Shown here: positions 1-9,906 of the stretch, in pieces
Position numbering within the stretch: the first letter of the stretch is position 1
Layout of the letters: every line of letters begins with the position of its first letter
Assembly: GCA_963773465.1 (NCBI GenBank)
Contig: CAVZBF010000004.1
Location: forward strand, 186,001 to 250,000
From: VBAS01 sp963773465
Lineage (GTDB): Bacteria; Bacteroidota; Bacteroidia; Chitinophagales; Chitinophagaceae
Direction of reading: 5' to 3'
DNA: 64,000 bases
The notes under the pieces: model-generated
Seen by the model: only the letters and a program-made list of their open reading frames with translations
What the model was told of the DNA's origin: nothing
Databases searched by the model: none
Program-made: the position numbers and the translations under genes

Positions 1-331
1 ACACCCTATAAGAATAATCACCGGCAGCACTATCAACCCGGTATCCTTTTATTAAGGAAAAAGACCGATTATTGGTACTATTTAATCTGAACGTATCTAT
101 CCTTACACCATTTTTCTGAATTTCGATATAGGACATATCCGTAGGAGAAGAAATCGTAAAATCAAAATAGATACTATCCTTGGGATTAAGCGTTACATCA
201 CCAGTAAGAAACTTGCCGCCGGAATTACGAAATTCAACCGTGACATTGAAGGAGTCAACAGGTTCAACTTTCTTTTCGCAGGCAGAAAGGAATAAACCTA
301 ACCCCAACGATCCCAAAATTATTTTTTTCAT
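1..331 (-). CDS. Lipoprotein downstream of susD, 3' end outside window
   Basis: The reading frame opens with ATG at 331 and stays open for 110 codons to the window edge, so the C-terminus is missing. Residues 1-18 form a lipoprotein signal ending in a lipobox (LFLSAC, Cys18), so the product is probably anchored in the outer membrane. The remainder is beta-rich with no motif I recognise. It starts 27 bases after the stop of the SusD gene, so it is the next gene of that operon. Proteins in this slot are often surface glycan-binding proteins or secreted enzymes, but that is inference from position. No function can be read from the visible part. Confidence 0.75.
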   Translation of the reverse strand, partial: MKKIILGSLGLGLFLSACEKKVEPVDSFNVTVEFRNSGGKFLTGDVTLNPKDSIYFDFTISSPTDMSYIEIQKNGVRIDTFRLNSTNNRSFSLIKGYRVDSAAGDYSYRV

Positions 332-358
332 ATACAAGTTCAATTTTATAATAGTTTA

Positions 359-2194
359 TTATTTTAAAGGGTCAAAAGTTCCGTTTATCCAGCCTGCTGT
401 TTGCTCAAGGAAAAAGCTTTGACTGAAAAAATTCGGCAATGCGTAGAAATAATATTTAGCGGGTATATTAATCGTATTTGATCCCTCCAGTGATGGCGTA
501 GTGACACCTGGAGTTGTATAAATAGCTGTATAAACTGATTGGTTATTGAGATTAGCAGTATCTCTTGGTCTTACACCAAAAGCATCAGGTACGTCAATAT
601 ATATTCGGCCTGCTACCGGACCACCGGATGGAAGGTTGCCTGCTACGTATGGTAGTTTAGCAGCCAGTTTGTACGGCAGACGTGCAGTAATAAGACCATA
701 GTTCCTGGTCCTTCTCAAATCCCAATAACGTTTTCCTTCCATGGCAAATTCAATCATGCGTTCATTTAATATCAAGCTTCTCATGGATGCCACGTCAGCA
801 GCAATGGCTAAACCATAATCAAATGAGCCAACAACTATACCTGCTCTCTGGCGGATGCGGCGTACATTATCTTTTGCTTCTGCCAACCTGTTTGTTTCAT
901 TGGCACACTCCGCAAGGTTTAATATTACTTCAGCAAATCTCATCTCTATCCAATCCATACCGCTGCCACCACCCGAATTAGAATTATAAACAGATTGTGC
1001 AGGAGTCAATGTGTTATTAGTAAGTCTTTTGCAATAAAAGCCTGTGACGATTGTTCCGGCCGCTTCATCAGGAACTCCCGTGTGTGACCATTGCTTGCGT
1101 GTAGCTTTCCCGCTTAAAGGCCAGACACCTCCGTTATAAGCAATGGAAGCTTCAAAACGAGGATCCCTGTTTTGCCAGAACATAATATTATTATAACCAG
1201 AAGAAGCATGATTAGTTGGCAACCCATCTTTCATTCCGTAGGCTTGTACAAGGTTCCAGGTGGGTTGGTTTGAACCGCTCGGTCCATCTGTTTCAGAATC
1301 GGGACGGGTAATTGCTTCCGTATTGGTACCTACATCCCTTGCGGCACTGTATTTTCTTACCAACAACACTTCAGTATTGTCCTCTACTATAAAAATGTTT
1401 GCGTAGGTTGGAAATAAAGCGTAGCCGTCAGCAATGCATTGGTTATACGCCGCGAGATTTGCCTGGTAGGCATCTTCCCAACGTGTTACAATATTTGCAG
1501 GATTAAATTGCGGGCTTGCCCAATACATCAACACCTTCCCTTTAGTAGCCGACGCTGCAGCCCTTGTTATCCGTCCTTTATCACTTGCAGGCCAGGTAGC
1601 CGGAAGGTATGCTATAGCAGAATCAAGGTCTCTTACAATTGCTGCAATACATTCACTCGTTTTGGCACGGGGAACATTCAATTCATCTTCCAGCGTCTGG
1701 GATTGTAATACAAGTGGTACACCGCCATATAAACTAACTAACCTGAAGTAAGTGAAGGCACGCAAAAAGAAAAACTGGCCTTTCAAAGTCTTCCTGGTTA
1801 TCTCTGGCAAAGTACTATTAGTATTAAGACCTTCAATGGCTATATTACTACGACGAATATCAAAATAGCGGTTGGCGGTAATATTATTCGCTGTTCCAAT
1901 GTCGGTAACAGAGTTTTCTACTAAAGTGCCATACAAGAATGCCGTGTTGGCATTGTTTAGCTCATCAGAAGTATTGTGAATACCACCGAGAGTTGGCCAC
2001 TGCGGTATAATTAATCCATACGTTCTGTTTAAAAATAATCCCACTGCTCCTTCGTCACTCCATATCCTTGAATCGATCCCCTGGGGGTCTTCAATGTCGA
2101 AAAATTCATCATCTTTTTTACAGGCGGATAAAAATGTAAATAGAGCAAGGGCTGCTATTATCATTGTTTTTCCTGTATTGTTTATATATCTCAT
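359..2194 (-). CDS. SusD/RagB family glycan-binding outer-membrane lipoprotein
   Basis: The 611-residue product has a lipoprotein signal (lipobox FLSAC, Cys25) and the SusD pattern: a helical TPR-like N-terminal part (about residues 90-230, including GQFFFLRAFTYFRLV) and a C-terminal stretch with LILNERMIEFAMEGKRYWDL around residue 470. SusD proteins lie on the cell surface, bind oligosaccharide and cap the partner TonB-dependent channel. The SusC partner ends 23 bases upstream, so the two form a standard pair. The frame is intact, unlike the other SusD genes here. The ligand is probably a pectin fragment, inferred from the flanking enzymes only. Confidence 0.96.
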   Translation of the reverse strand: MRYINNTGKTMIIAALALFTFLSACKKDDEFFDIEDPQGIDSRIWSDEGAVGLFLNRTYGLIIPQWPTLGGIHNTSDELNNANTAFLYGTLVENSVTDIGTANNITANRYFDIRRSNIAIEGLNTNSTLPEITRKTLKGQFFFLRAFTYFRLVSLYGGVPLVLQSQTLEDELNVPRAKTSECIAAIVRDLDSAIAYLPATWPASDKGRITRAAASATKGKVLMYWASPQFNPANIVTRWEDAYQANLAAYNQCIADGYALFPTYANIFIVEDNTEVLLVRKYSAARDVGTNTEAITRPDSETDGPSGSNQPTWNLVQAYGMKDGLPTNHASSGYNNIMFWQNRDPRFEASIAYNGGVWPLSGKATRKQWSHTGVPDEAAGTIVTGFYCKRLTNNTLTPAQSVYNSNSGGGSGMDWIEMRFAEVILNLAECANETNRLAEAKDNVRRIRQRAGIVVGSFDYGLAIAADVASMRSLILNERMIEFAMEGKRYWDLRRTRNYGLITARLPYKLAAKLPYVAGNLPSGGPVAGRIYIDVPDAFGVRPRDTANLNNQSVYTAIYTTPGVTTPSLEGSNTINIPAKYYFYALPNFFSQSFFLEQTAGWINGTFDPLK

Positions 2195-2217
2195 AATATT
2201 TTTTTAGAAATTTCTAC

Positions 2218-5200
2218 TTATAAACTTGCATTGATACCAAGAGAAATAGTCCTTAATGTTGGATAATTACCAAAGTTGGATGTATAAGGATCTTTATATT
2301 TTAATGGGTTTACTATATTCCAAAGGTTAGTTCCAGTGATCATAAATCTCACATCAGGGATACCTATTTTGTCCGAAATGTTTTTGGGCAACTTGTAGGA
2401 AAGAACCATATTATTTATCCGGCTTTGTGTACCATTAACAGCCCAAAAGGTTGAGTTGGCGGTTACAAGTGGAGCATCTGCCCTCGGGAATTTTCCATTG
2501 GGATTTTCAGGCGACCAATGATCTGCCCAGAATTTAGGTGCGTTCCGGACTGTAGTCGGAGCAAGTCTTGCGTCCGAATCATAGAAACGTTTACCACCTA
2601 TTGAAAGATTCATATTCGTTGACAACCTGAAAGTTTTATAGTTAACGCCGAATGTAAATCCAAAGGCAACAACTGCTGTAGTTTTGTCGAACATCAAAGT
2701 AGCATCTCCTGCTTCATTAATTTGACCGTCGCCGTTTATGTCTTCAAAATCCATGAATCCAACTTGTGGTTTTACCCCACCAATCAGGTAATTCGGGTTC
2801 TTGGCAAGAATGGCATCAACCTCTGCCTGTGTTCTCAAAATTCCTTTTGCTATGTAGCCAATGTTATTGCCGTTGTATTTGCGTGGGTCGCGGCCAACCA
2901 GGATGCCCAATTGATCATTACCAAACTGCCCCAACAGGCTTTCGTTATAATATGACTGCATTAACTGGCTGTTTGTAATTGCGAAGTTGCCATCCACATT
3001 GAAGCCCCAATCTTTTCCAAATCTCGTACGATACCCAATTGCAAATTCGGAACCCCAACTTAATTGTTTAAGGTAGTTGACCACCGGTGGTGGAATACCT
3101 GCAGTTGCCGGGAATACAGTGGCTGAATAAGTATCATATCCATCATACGTGTAACGTTGATAAAAATCTGCTGTTATAGTGACCTTGTTGTGGAGAATAG
3201 TGGCATCAAATCCCACATTAAAGTTTCTTGCCTTCTCCCATGTAATTAAAGGGTTTGGATAAATACTTGGATCCAGCCCACTGGTGGCAGTGTTACCAAA
3301 CAGAATACCTGTTGTTTGCGAAAAACGTGACTGCCACAAACGGGCACCTAACCTGTCTTCCCCGACTAATCCATAAGTTGCCCTCAGTTTTAGGGTATTA
3401 ATAAAAGTGATATTATTGAAGAAGTCCTCGTCACTTATTTTCCAGCCTAAGCCTATTGATGGGAAAAAGCCCCATCTTTCTTCAGGCAAAAAATTCACAG
3501 ACGCATCAGCCCGGCCAATAAACTCGAAGAAGTACTTTCCTCTAAAAGAATAGTTGGCACGGGTAATAAAAGAACGTTTTGCAGTGATAAATGCCTGCGT
3601 AGGTCTTACCACTTCGTTTATACTTCCAAGTGCAGTAGGATCATTACTGAATGCCCAAAACTCATCTACGCCGGCAACTATCTGTGTAACTTTATTCAAA
3701 AGAACATTACGCCCCTCCGATTCGCTCTGGTCAAAACCCACCATCACATCAAAATCATGATTGCGAATTTTTTTGCCGTACGATAGGGTACCAAAAAATT
3801 GATAGCTGGTTGAAATGGTAGTTCCTTCTTGTATCTGGTCATTGTTGGCGATTCTTACAGTAGGACTTGCTCCTGGTGTTGCCACCAACTGATCGGAATA
3901 CAATAAACTATTTTGACCTCTGCGCTGGAGATTTGCCACATTATAAGCAGCAAAATATCCTTTGGCGAGGGCATTCCTGTTATTCTGGCCAAACTGTATC
4001 CTTGCAGCCAGGCCCTTCACAAATTTCGGCTTCCATTCTAATGATGCATTCACGGCAAGTCCTTGAGATTTGCTATCCCTGTAAGACCCTGACCTATGCA
4101 CTCCTAAGAAACTCCAGTTTTGATTTTGCGGAGATGAATTATTTGCACCCTGGAACCCAACTAATTTGTCGCCTAATATTACCGGCACCCATTTAGGGGT
4201 CAGGTATAATGGACGTATCGTTGCATCATCTGTTTCAGTACTTGCGCTTGAATGATTATTACTTTCTTCCTGGTTAAAATCAGTTGCAAAAGTGACATCA
4301 GCAGTAAGGCCATCCACAATCTTGGCGTTCATACCTGCACGAAGACTGTATTTTTTGTTCTCAATAATGCCATAGTTACCTTTCTCGTCATAATAACTTC
4401 CTCCTGCAAAAAATGTAATCTTATCGGAACCGCCGGAAACGGTTACTGTGTGCCTTTGCACTTTACCATTTTTCCAGAAATAATCAAACCATGATTTGTC
4501 TTCGATTCCTTTTAAAGAATCTAAATCAGCCTGGGAAAAACGTGTGTTAAAAGCAGAACCTGTCAACTCAAAGCCATCATTTAAAAATTTAGCATGTTCA
4601 TAAGCTGTCAGTGTTTTGGGATCTACAGTTGGAGTGGATACTCCAAAATACCCTGAATAGGAAATTTTAGGTTTGCCTGCTTTACCTCTTTTTGTAGTAA
4701 TCAACACCACACCTTTTGCGCCGGCTGCGCCATAAATTGCTGCGGATGCATCTTTCAGAAATGTAATATCTTCTATCTGGCTTGCATCCAGGTTTTCGAA
4801 GAAATCCGCATTTGACGATTGAGCCCATTGTGCAGGGTTGGAAATGATTCCATCAATAACAATTAAAGGCTGGCTGGTAACCCCTCCAGCGTTACCTGGA
4901 AAAGCAGCCGGAGCAGTACTTGAATTACGAAGATTAAGCGATGTAGTAGAGCCTGGTTTACCTGAGCTAAAGTTTACTGCCACACCCGGCACCCTGTTGA
5001 CCAAAGCTGAAGGCAAATTAGCAACAGATATGTCTTCGATTTCGGCCGCTTTAATGGTAGATACCGCGCCTTGCACATTCACTCTTTTCTTAGTTCCATA
5101 ACCCACCACAACTACATCTTCTAAAGATTTTTCCTGTATAAGCATTGGAACAGTAAAAGTAGTTGCAGCACCAACCTTGGTTTCATAAGGTATGTAACCA

Positions 5201-5439
5201 ACATTAGTAAAAACTAAGATCGCATCTGCAGAAGGAACTTTAATTGTAAATTCTCCGATGGCATTGGTAGTGGCGCCTGCGCTAGTACCTTTTACAGTCA
5301 CATTCACACCTTGCATGGGGTTGCCTGTTTGTTGATCTGTTACTTTACCGGTTACTGTTCGTTCTTGTGCAGAAACAACAACCGATGCTAACATACAAGT
5401 TAACCACAACAGCAGTTTTGGTAATCGCTGACTATTCAT
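2218..5439 (-). CDS. SusC/RagA family TonB-dependent receptor
   Basis: The 1073-residue product has a signal peptide (1-25, ending VVSAQ), a carboxypeptidase-regulatory-like beta-sandwich (about 27-105, beginning RTVTGKVTD), the VVVVGYGT segment before the plug, plug motifs (IEDITFLKDASAAIYG near 225) and a long beta-barrel ending in ISLGINASL with a C-terminal beta-signal. It forms the outer-membrane channel that imports glycan fragments using TonB energy. Length is normal for the family. It lies between the DUF3826 gene (35 bases upstream) and SusD (23 bases downstream), and a shared promoter upstream of 6260 probably drives all of them. The frame is complete. Confidence 0.97.
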   Translation of the reverse strand: MNSQRLPKLLLWLTCMLASVVVSAQERTVTGKVTDQQTGNPMQGVNVTVKGTSAGATTNAIGEFTIKVPSADAILVFTNVGYIPYETKVGAATTFTVPMLIQEKSLEDVVVVGYGTKKRVNVQGAVSTIKAAEIEDISVANLPSALVNRVPGVAVNFSSGKPGSTTSLNLRNSSTAPAAFPGNAGGVTSQPLIVIDGIISNPAQWAQSSNADFFENLDASQIEDITFLKDASAAIYGAAGAKGVVLITTKRGKAGKPKISYSGYFGVSTPTVDPKTLTAYEHAKFLNDGFELTGSAFNTRFSQADLDSLKGIEDKSWFDYFWKNGKVQRHTVTVSGGSDKITFFAGGSYYDEKGNYGIIENKKYSLRAGMNAKIVDGLTADVTFATDFNQEESNNHSSASTETDDATIRPLYLTPKWVPVILGDKLVGFQGANNSSPQNQNWSFLGVHRSGSYRDSKSQGLAVNASLEWKPKFVKGLAARIQFGQNNRNALAKGYFAAYNVANLQRRGQNSLLYSDQLVATPGASPTVRIANNDQIQEGTTISTSYQFFGTLSYGKKIRNHDFDVMVGFDQSESEGRNVLLNKVTQIVAGVDEFWAFSNDPTALGSINEVVRPTQAFITAKRSFITRANYSFRGKYFFEFIGRADASVNFLPEERWGFFPSIGLGWKISDEDFFNNITFINTLKLRATYGLVGEDRLGARLWQSRFSQTTGILFGNTATSGLDPSIYPNPLITWEKARNFNVGFDATILHNKVTITADFYQRYTYDGYDTYSATVFPATAGIPPPVVNYLKQLSWGSEFAIGYRTRFGKDWGFNVDGNFAITNSQLMQSYYNESLLGQFGNDQLGILVGRDPRKYNGNNIGYIAKGILRTQAEVDAILAKNPNYLIGGVKPQVGFMDFEDINGDGQINEAGDATLMFDKTTAVVAFGFTFGVNYKTFRLSTNMNLSIGGKRFYDSDARLAPTTVRNAPKFWADHWSPENPNGKFPRADAPLVTANSTFWAVNGTQSRINNMVLSYKLPKNISDKIGIPDVRFMITGTNLWNIVNPLKYKDPYTSNFGNYPTLRTISLGINASL

Positions 5440-5474
5440 ATGGCTTTTTTATTTTTTAGAAACCTTATTTGAAA

Positions 5475-6260
5475 TTATTGTGCGTTCATTTGAGCCACTT
5501 CCTTTTGCTTCTTTCCTTTCAATCTTTCCTGCCAGGCTTTTTCTTCTTTTTTCATATCATACCCCTGTGCTGATAAATAGTTATTGATCCTGCCCTTGAA
5601 TTTTCCAAACACCTTATGTTTATCTTCCGATGAGCCTTCATCCATTGCTAATTCTCTTGCTTCTTTCAACCAACTATAAATTTTATCTTTTTGCTCGGTC
5701 GTCAATGCCAGTATTATTTCCTGGTACGCTGCAAAGGTTAACGGCATGACACGGTAAGTCATTCCGTCTTTTATCTTTTCAATTTCCTCTTCCGTTAAAT
5801 TTTTTTGAAGCTGTGCAATAAATCTTTTGTGCAGTTTTGAAAGCTGAGCCATTTTTTCCTCTTCTTCTTTTTTAATGCGACCTTTCTTATCCTCATCAGG
5901 CAATTGAAGTGACTTAATAACTGCTATCGTTTCTTTTGATTTATCATGGATCTTATTGAGACTAAAATATTGTTCAGTCAAAAGGTCAACAATCTTGTTA
6001 TGCTTTCCGGAGTCAGGTATCTCAAGTGTAGTTACAATTTTTACGGAACGGTCATGAAGAGTTTTCCTGAATTCGATAGCTGCCGGATCAGTTTCAGTTT
6101 GTGCATCCGCTATAATTGCAATGAATAAAATAATGAAGCAGGTGAAAAGATTTTTAAAAGCGGCCGTATGCGATAATGAGAGAAAATATCCCCGGTTCTT
6201 AAAACCGTTTTCTAACTTACGATCACTGCTTGTATTAAGTAAATGTTTAGAAATGTACAT
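5475..6260 (-). CDS. DUF3826 family secreted protein
   Basis: The 261-residue product has an N-terminal extension, a hydrophobic segment (about 36-54, ending ADAQ) that should act as signal peptide, then a charged helical domain. The family signature is clear: KDGMTYRVMPLTFAAYQEI, then EARELAMDEGSSEDKHKVFGKFKG, and INNYLSAQGYDMKKEEKAWQER near the C-terminus. DUF3826 proteins recur in Bacteroidota pectin and rhamnogalacturonan loci, and I know of no established function. It is the first gene of the operon continuing to SusC, SusD and the lipoprotein. The 35 residues before the hydrophobic core are unusually long, but no in-frame ATG lies closer, so the start is uncertain. Confidence 0.85.
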   Translation of the reverse strand: MYISKHLLNTSSDRKLENGFKNRGYFLSLSHTAAFKNLFTCFIILFIAIIADAQTETDPAAIEFRKTLHDRSVKIVTTLEIPDSGKHNKIVDLLTEQYFSLNKIHDKSKETIAVIKSLQLPDEDKKGRIKKEEEEKMAQLSKLHKRFIAQLQKNLTEEEIEKIKDGMTYRVMPLTFAAYQEIILALTTEQKDKIYSWLKEARELAMDEGSSEDKHKVFGKFKGRINNYLSAQGYDMKKEEKAWQERLKGKKQKEVAQMNAQ

Positions 6261-6314
6261 ACGGCCTGCTTATTCGTTGTTGCTAAATAAACTTTACTTG
6301 TTTATTTTATTTGC

Positions 6315-6382
6315 TAAAGGTACAGGTGTGGGTAGGGCGTAAAAATGTAAGGTTTTGCTATAAAGATGTATTATTTTACTAT
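6315..6382 (-). promoter_or_regulatory. Promoter with 21-bp-spaced direct repeat upstream of the DUF3826-susCD operon
   Basis: On the plus strand TTTTGCTAT (6353-6361) and TTTTACTAT (6374-6382) form a direct repeat with exactly 21-base spacing, two helical turns. Read on the transcribed strand, a -7-like box TACCTTTA (6315-6322) follows 27 bases after the proximal repeat block and lies about 55 bases before the start codon at 6260. The same arrangement with identical 27-base spacing occurs at 30880-30947. Two-turn direct repeats suit a dimeric activator such as an AraC-domain hybrid two-component regulator. The regulator class is inference. Confidence 0.6.
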
Positions 6383-6432
6383 TCGGCCGGTGGTTTTTTC
6401 CGGGAACGATTGCGCTGTCTTTTTCCTATCTA

Positions 6433-8871
6433 TCAGTTGTTTCGAAAGGTTATAGACCTGGATGCGATGCCGGGGCTTTTGGCTGTTAATGTAATATTTC
6501 CCTTTTTTTCCGTGGATTGAATTATCGCCAGGCTCATTCCCTTCCAGCATTTTCTTTTATTCCTTTTTAAGGAAGTAGTATCGGCCTGGTAACCATTATC
6601 AGTTCCCGCAATTATACCGGAACCAGTAATTGAAAATTCGATCTGGTTCTCCGCATCGGGAACAACATTTCCTTTCTTATCCAAAATTCTTACCGTTACA
6701 AAAGATAAGTCTTTTCCGTCAGCTTTAAGATTTGTTTTATCGGGCATCAATTCAATTCTGGCGGCTTCTCCTGCTGTTCTTATTTCTTTTATCAAAATTA
6801 TTTTTCCATTCTTTCTCGATACAGCCTTCAGTGTTCCATCTTTAAAAGGTATTCGCCACATTACATGCAGAGCAGTGTCATTTTTTTTGTGTGTACCCAA
6901 TGATTTTCCATTTAAAAATAATTCCACTTCATCTGCATTGTTATAATACGCCCATACATCTGCAACCTGTCCGGCCTTCCAGTTCCAATGCGGAAAGAGA
7001 TGCAACACCGGTTTCATTGTCCATTCAGACTGGTACATATAATATACATCTTTTGGAAAACCTGCCAGGTCAACAATACCATAATAAGAACTTCTCGCAG
7101 GAAATTTTGGATAGGGCATTGGCTCACCCAAAAAATCAAAACCACTCCATACAAATACACCGGCAATATATTTGTTATTTTTTGCGGCAAGCCATGATCT
7201 TTCATGCGTATTGCCCCAATATGCATGTGTATTATCATAAGCAGCACAAGTGAAGTCTTTGTTTGCTGAAAAAGTATCCTGTACTTTAAAATTTGGCGGC
7301 CATATTCTAATACTATCTGATGGAAATTGATAGACGCCCCTGGTTGCTAATGCGGAGGCCGTTTCCGATGCAATAAATTTTTGCCCGGGAAAACGTTTGG
7401 GTAACTCAGCATAATCATAATCTTTATAATTAAACCCTATTACATCCAGCGCATTTGCTTTTGTTATAAAATTTTTTTCAGGATAGGTTTCGGTTACTGC
7501 TGATGTAACCGGCCGCGTTGGATCCAGTTTTTTTACGATTGACACTAATTCTTTTGTAAGTATGGTGCCGGTGCTGTCAAATTGTTCACGTATCTCATTG
7601 CCGATACTCCACATAAAAACAGAAGGATGATTACGATCCCGCAAAACCATGGCTTCAATATCTTGCTTATGCCATTCTTTAAAATCCAGATGATAGTCAT
7701 ATTTATTTTTTCTTTTTTGCCACATATCAAAAGCTTCAACAATTGCAAGAAAGCCCATTTGATCACAGAGATCCAATAACTCTGATGCAGGTGGGTTATG
7801 AGAAAAGCGAATGGCATTACAGCCCATCTCTTTTAATATCTTCAATTGCCTTCTTGCCGCTTCTTGATTAAATGCCGCGCCTAATGCACCAAGATCATGA
7901 TGCATGCAGACTCCATGAATTTTTATTTGTTTTCCATTAAGTGAAAATCCTTTTTCAGCATCAAAATCAAAATAGCGAATGCCGAAAGTCACGGTTAACT
8001 CATCTGTCTGTCTTCCACTTCGAAAAATCTTTGTAACAGCTTTATATAAATAAGGATTATTAACAGACCATAGAACCGGGTTGGATATAAAAGCAGAATA
8101 TTGAATACTCTCCGAATCAGAAATGGATATAGATTTTTCTCTTCCCAATATCTCTGCAGTTCCTGCCAGTTTTCCGTTTCTGTCATAAATGTTAGTAAAA
8201 AAAGAAACTGGTACATCAGCGGCTTCGCCAGTGTATAAATCCATGGTGATAGTAACCTTTGCTTTTTTCGTACTTATATCACTGGTTGTAATAAAGGTGC
8301 CGGCACGGGCTATATAAAGTTCGCGACTAAAAGCAATCAATTTCACATTTCTATAGATCCCCGATCCGCTATACCATCTTGAGTCTGGTTGCAAACTATT
8401 ATCAACTTTTACAACGATCACATTTTTTTGCGGCGATGGGAGAAGATGCGGTGTGAGTTCATAAGAAAAAGCAACATAACCATTGGGCCGTTTACCTAAA
8501 TAATGTCCATTTATCCAAACTTCGCTGTTTTTATAAACGCCATCAAACTCAATGGATACATTTTTGTTTTTTGCTGTAGAAGGAAGAGTAAATGTTTTTC
8601 TATACCAACCGATACCTCCGGGTAATGCTCCTCCCTGTGTAGTAGCAGGATAATCTTTTGAAAAATCAGATTCAATGCTCCAATCATGCGGTAATGAAAG
8701 TTTGCGCCAATGACTATCGCTAAACCCCGGATCGATCGCTCCACTGTCGTTGCCTAAAAAAAAGCTCCAGCCTTTATTAAAATTAATTTCAGAACGTGGC
8801 TGGGCATTTACACCCGTGTTGAACGTGATATAAAACAGAAAAACAAAATATGTCGAATGTAATTTTTTCAA
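6433..8871 (-). CDS. GH2 family beta-galactosidase-like glycoside hydrolase
   Basis: The 812-residue product has a signal peptide (1-23, ending VNAQ), the GH2 sugar-binding jelly roll (about 30-185), an immunoglobulin-like domain (190-300) and a TIM barrel. It has the motif WSIGNEI with acid/base Glu426 and IASETAS with nucleophile candidate Glu503, followed by C-terminal beta-sandwich domains. The upstream HGVCMHHDLGALG and FSHNPP segments are typical of GH2 beta-galactosidases. Start codon is TTG at 8871, fixed by the signal peptide. The gene follows the alcohol dehydrogenase by 12 bases and is probably the last of the long operon. Galactan side-chain trimming is likely; beta-galactosidase versus another GH2 specificity is not decided by sequence. 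Confidence 0.9.
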   Translation of the reverse strand: MKKLHSTYFVFLFYITFNTGVNAQPRSEINFNKGWSFFLGNDSGAIDPGFSDSHWRKLSLPHDWSIESDFSKDYPATTQGGALPGGIGWYRKTFTLPSTAKNKNVSIEFDGVYKNSEVWINGHYLGKRPNGYVAFSYELTPHLLPSPQKNVIVVKVDNSLQPDSRWYSGSGIYRNVKLIAFSRELYIARAGTFITTSDISTKKAKVTITMDLYTGEAADVPVSFFTNIYDRNGKLAGTAEILGREKSISISDSESIQYSAFISNPVLWSVNNPYLYKAVTKIFRSGRQTDELTVTFGIRYFDFDAEKGFSLNGKQIKIHGVCMHHDLGALGAAFNQEAARRQLKILKEMGCNAIRFSHNPPASELLDLCDQMGFLAIVEAFDMWQKRKNKYDYHLDFKEWHKQDIEAMVLRDRNHPSVFMWSIGNEIREQFDSTGTILTKELVSIVKKLDPTRPVTSAVTETYPEKNFITKANALDVIGFNYKDYDYAELPKRFPGQKFIASETASALATRGVYQFPSDSIRIWPPNFKVQDTFSANKDFTCAAYDNTHAYWGNTHERSWLAAKNNKYIAGVFVWSGFDFLGEPMPYPKFPARSSYYGIVDLAGFPKDVYYMYQSEWTMKPVLHLFPHWNWKAGQVADVWAYYNNADEVELFLNGKSLGTHKKNDTALHVMWRIPFKDGTLKAVSRKNGKIILIKEIRTAGEAARIELMPDKTNLKADGKDLSFVTVRILDKKGNVVPDAENQIEFSITGSGIIAGTDNGYQADTTSLKRNKRKCWKGMSLAIIQSTEKKGNITLTAKSPGIASRSITFRNN

Positions 8872-8883
8872 GTATTTAAATGA

Positions 8884-9901
8884 TTAATCTACTTCCACCA
8901 TCGCTTTGATCACTCCATTCACCGGGTTGAGCCAGCTTTCAAAATTATTTTTCACTTCATCAAACTGCACCCGATGCGTGATATACGTTGCGGGATCGAG
9001 CAATTTATTTTTCATACAGTTTAATACATGATCAAAATCCTTTTTTGTGGCGTTACGGCTGCTCATCAAAGTTGCTTCCCGCTTATGAAACTCCGGGTGA
9101 CTGATAACAATTTCATTCCGCTGCAGACCCACTAATACATACCGGCCACCATGTGCCAAATATTGAAAAGCATTATTGATAGCTTTCAGGTTTCCGGTGG
9201 CATCAATTACAACAGTGGGCATATCATTATTCGTAATTGCTTTCAATTGCGCCATTACATCTTCTTTTGCCGGATTGATAAGTGTGTACAACATTTAATT
9301 TCTCTTTACAAAATCTTAACCGCTGATCATTTACATCCATTGCGATCACCTGCGCACCCGCAATCCTTGCAAATTCCATCACACCTAAACCAATCGGTCC
9401 TGCACCGATCACCAAAACAAATTCATCCCGCTTCACCCCTGCCCTTCTTATTCCATGTGCACCAATTGCCAGGGGTTCTACGAGTGCCAGCTCATCAAAA
9501 CTCATTTCATTTCCTTTGATCAGGTATTGAACCGGCACTGAAATGAATTCACACATGCCTCCATCTATATGCACGCCAAAAACTTTCAGGTCAGCACAAC
9601 AATTGGTAAGCCCGTTACGGCAGGCAATACATTTGCCGCAATAAAAATAGGGGCTGAATGTTACCCTGTCGCCAACTGCAAATTCATTATTGGTTTCTAT
9701 TTCGATAATTTCCGCAGCCAATTCATGCCCCAGAATTCTTGGATAACTAAAAAAGGGTTGCGTGCCTTCAAAGGCATGCAGGTCTGTGCCGCAGATCCCA
9801 ATTCTTTTTATTTTAAGAATAGCATGGCCATTTTGCAATGAAGGCTTTTCCTTTTTGCTATACTGAAACGAACCTGGTTGTTCACACACGAGTGCTTTCA
9901 T
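8884..9901 (-). CDS. Zinc-dependent alcohol dehydrogenase family protein, one frameshift
   Basis: Two pieces read as one medium-chain dehydrogenase of about 339 residues. The N-terminal piece (9901 down to about 9285) has catalytic zinc residues in GICGTDLHAF and GHELAAEI, a four-cysteine structural zinc loop (CGKCIACRNGLTNCC) and the Rossmann start VIGAGPIGLGVMEFA. The C-terminal piece (to 8884) continues with VVIDATGN and YVLVGLQRNE. They join in different frames near 9280-9295 by a one-base indel. The product would be cytoplasmic and NAD(P)-dependent. Next to rhamnose-releasing and transport genes it could oxidise a sugar, sugar alcohol or sugar acid. Substrate is unknown. Confidence 0.85.
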
Positions 9902-9906
9902 CGCTA

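Noticed and set aside
7014..7247. Minus-strand short frame inside GH2 as a separate gene
   Set aside because: It is an out-of-frame shadow within an intact GH2 gene whose own frame shows continuous family features.
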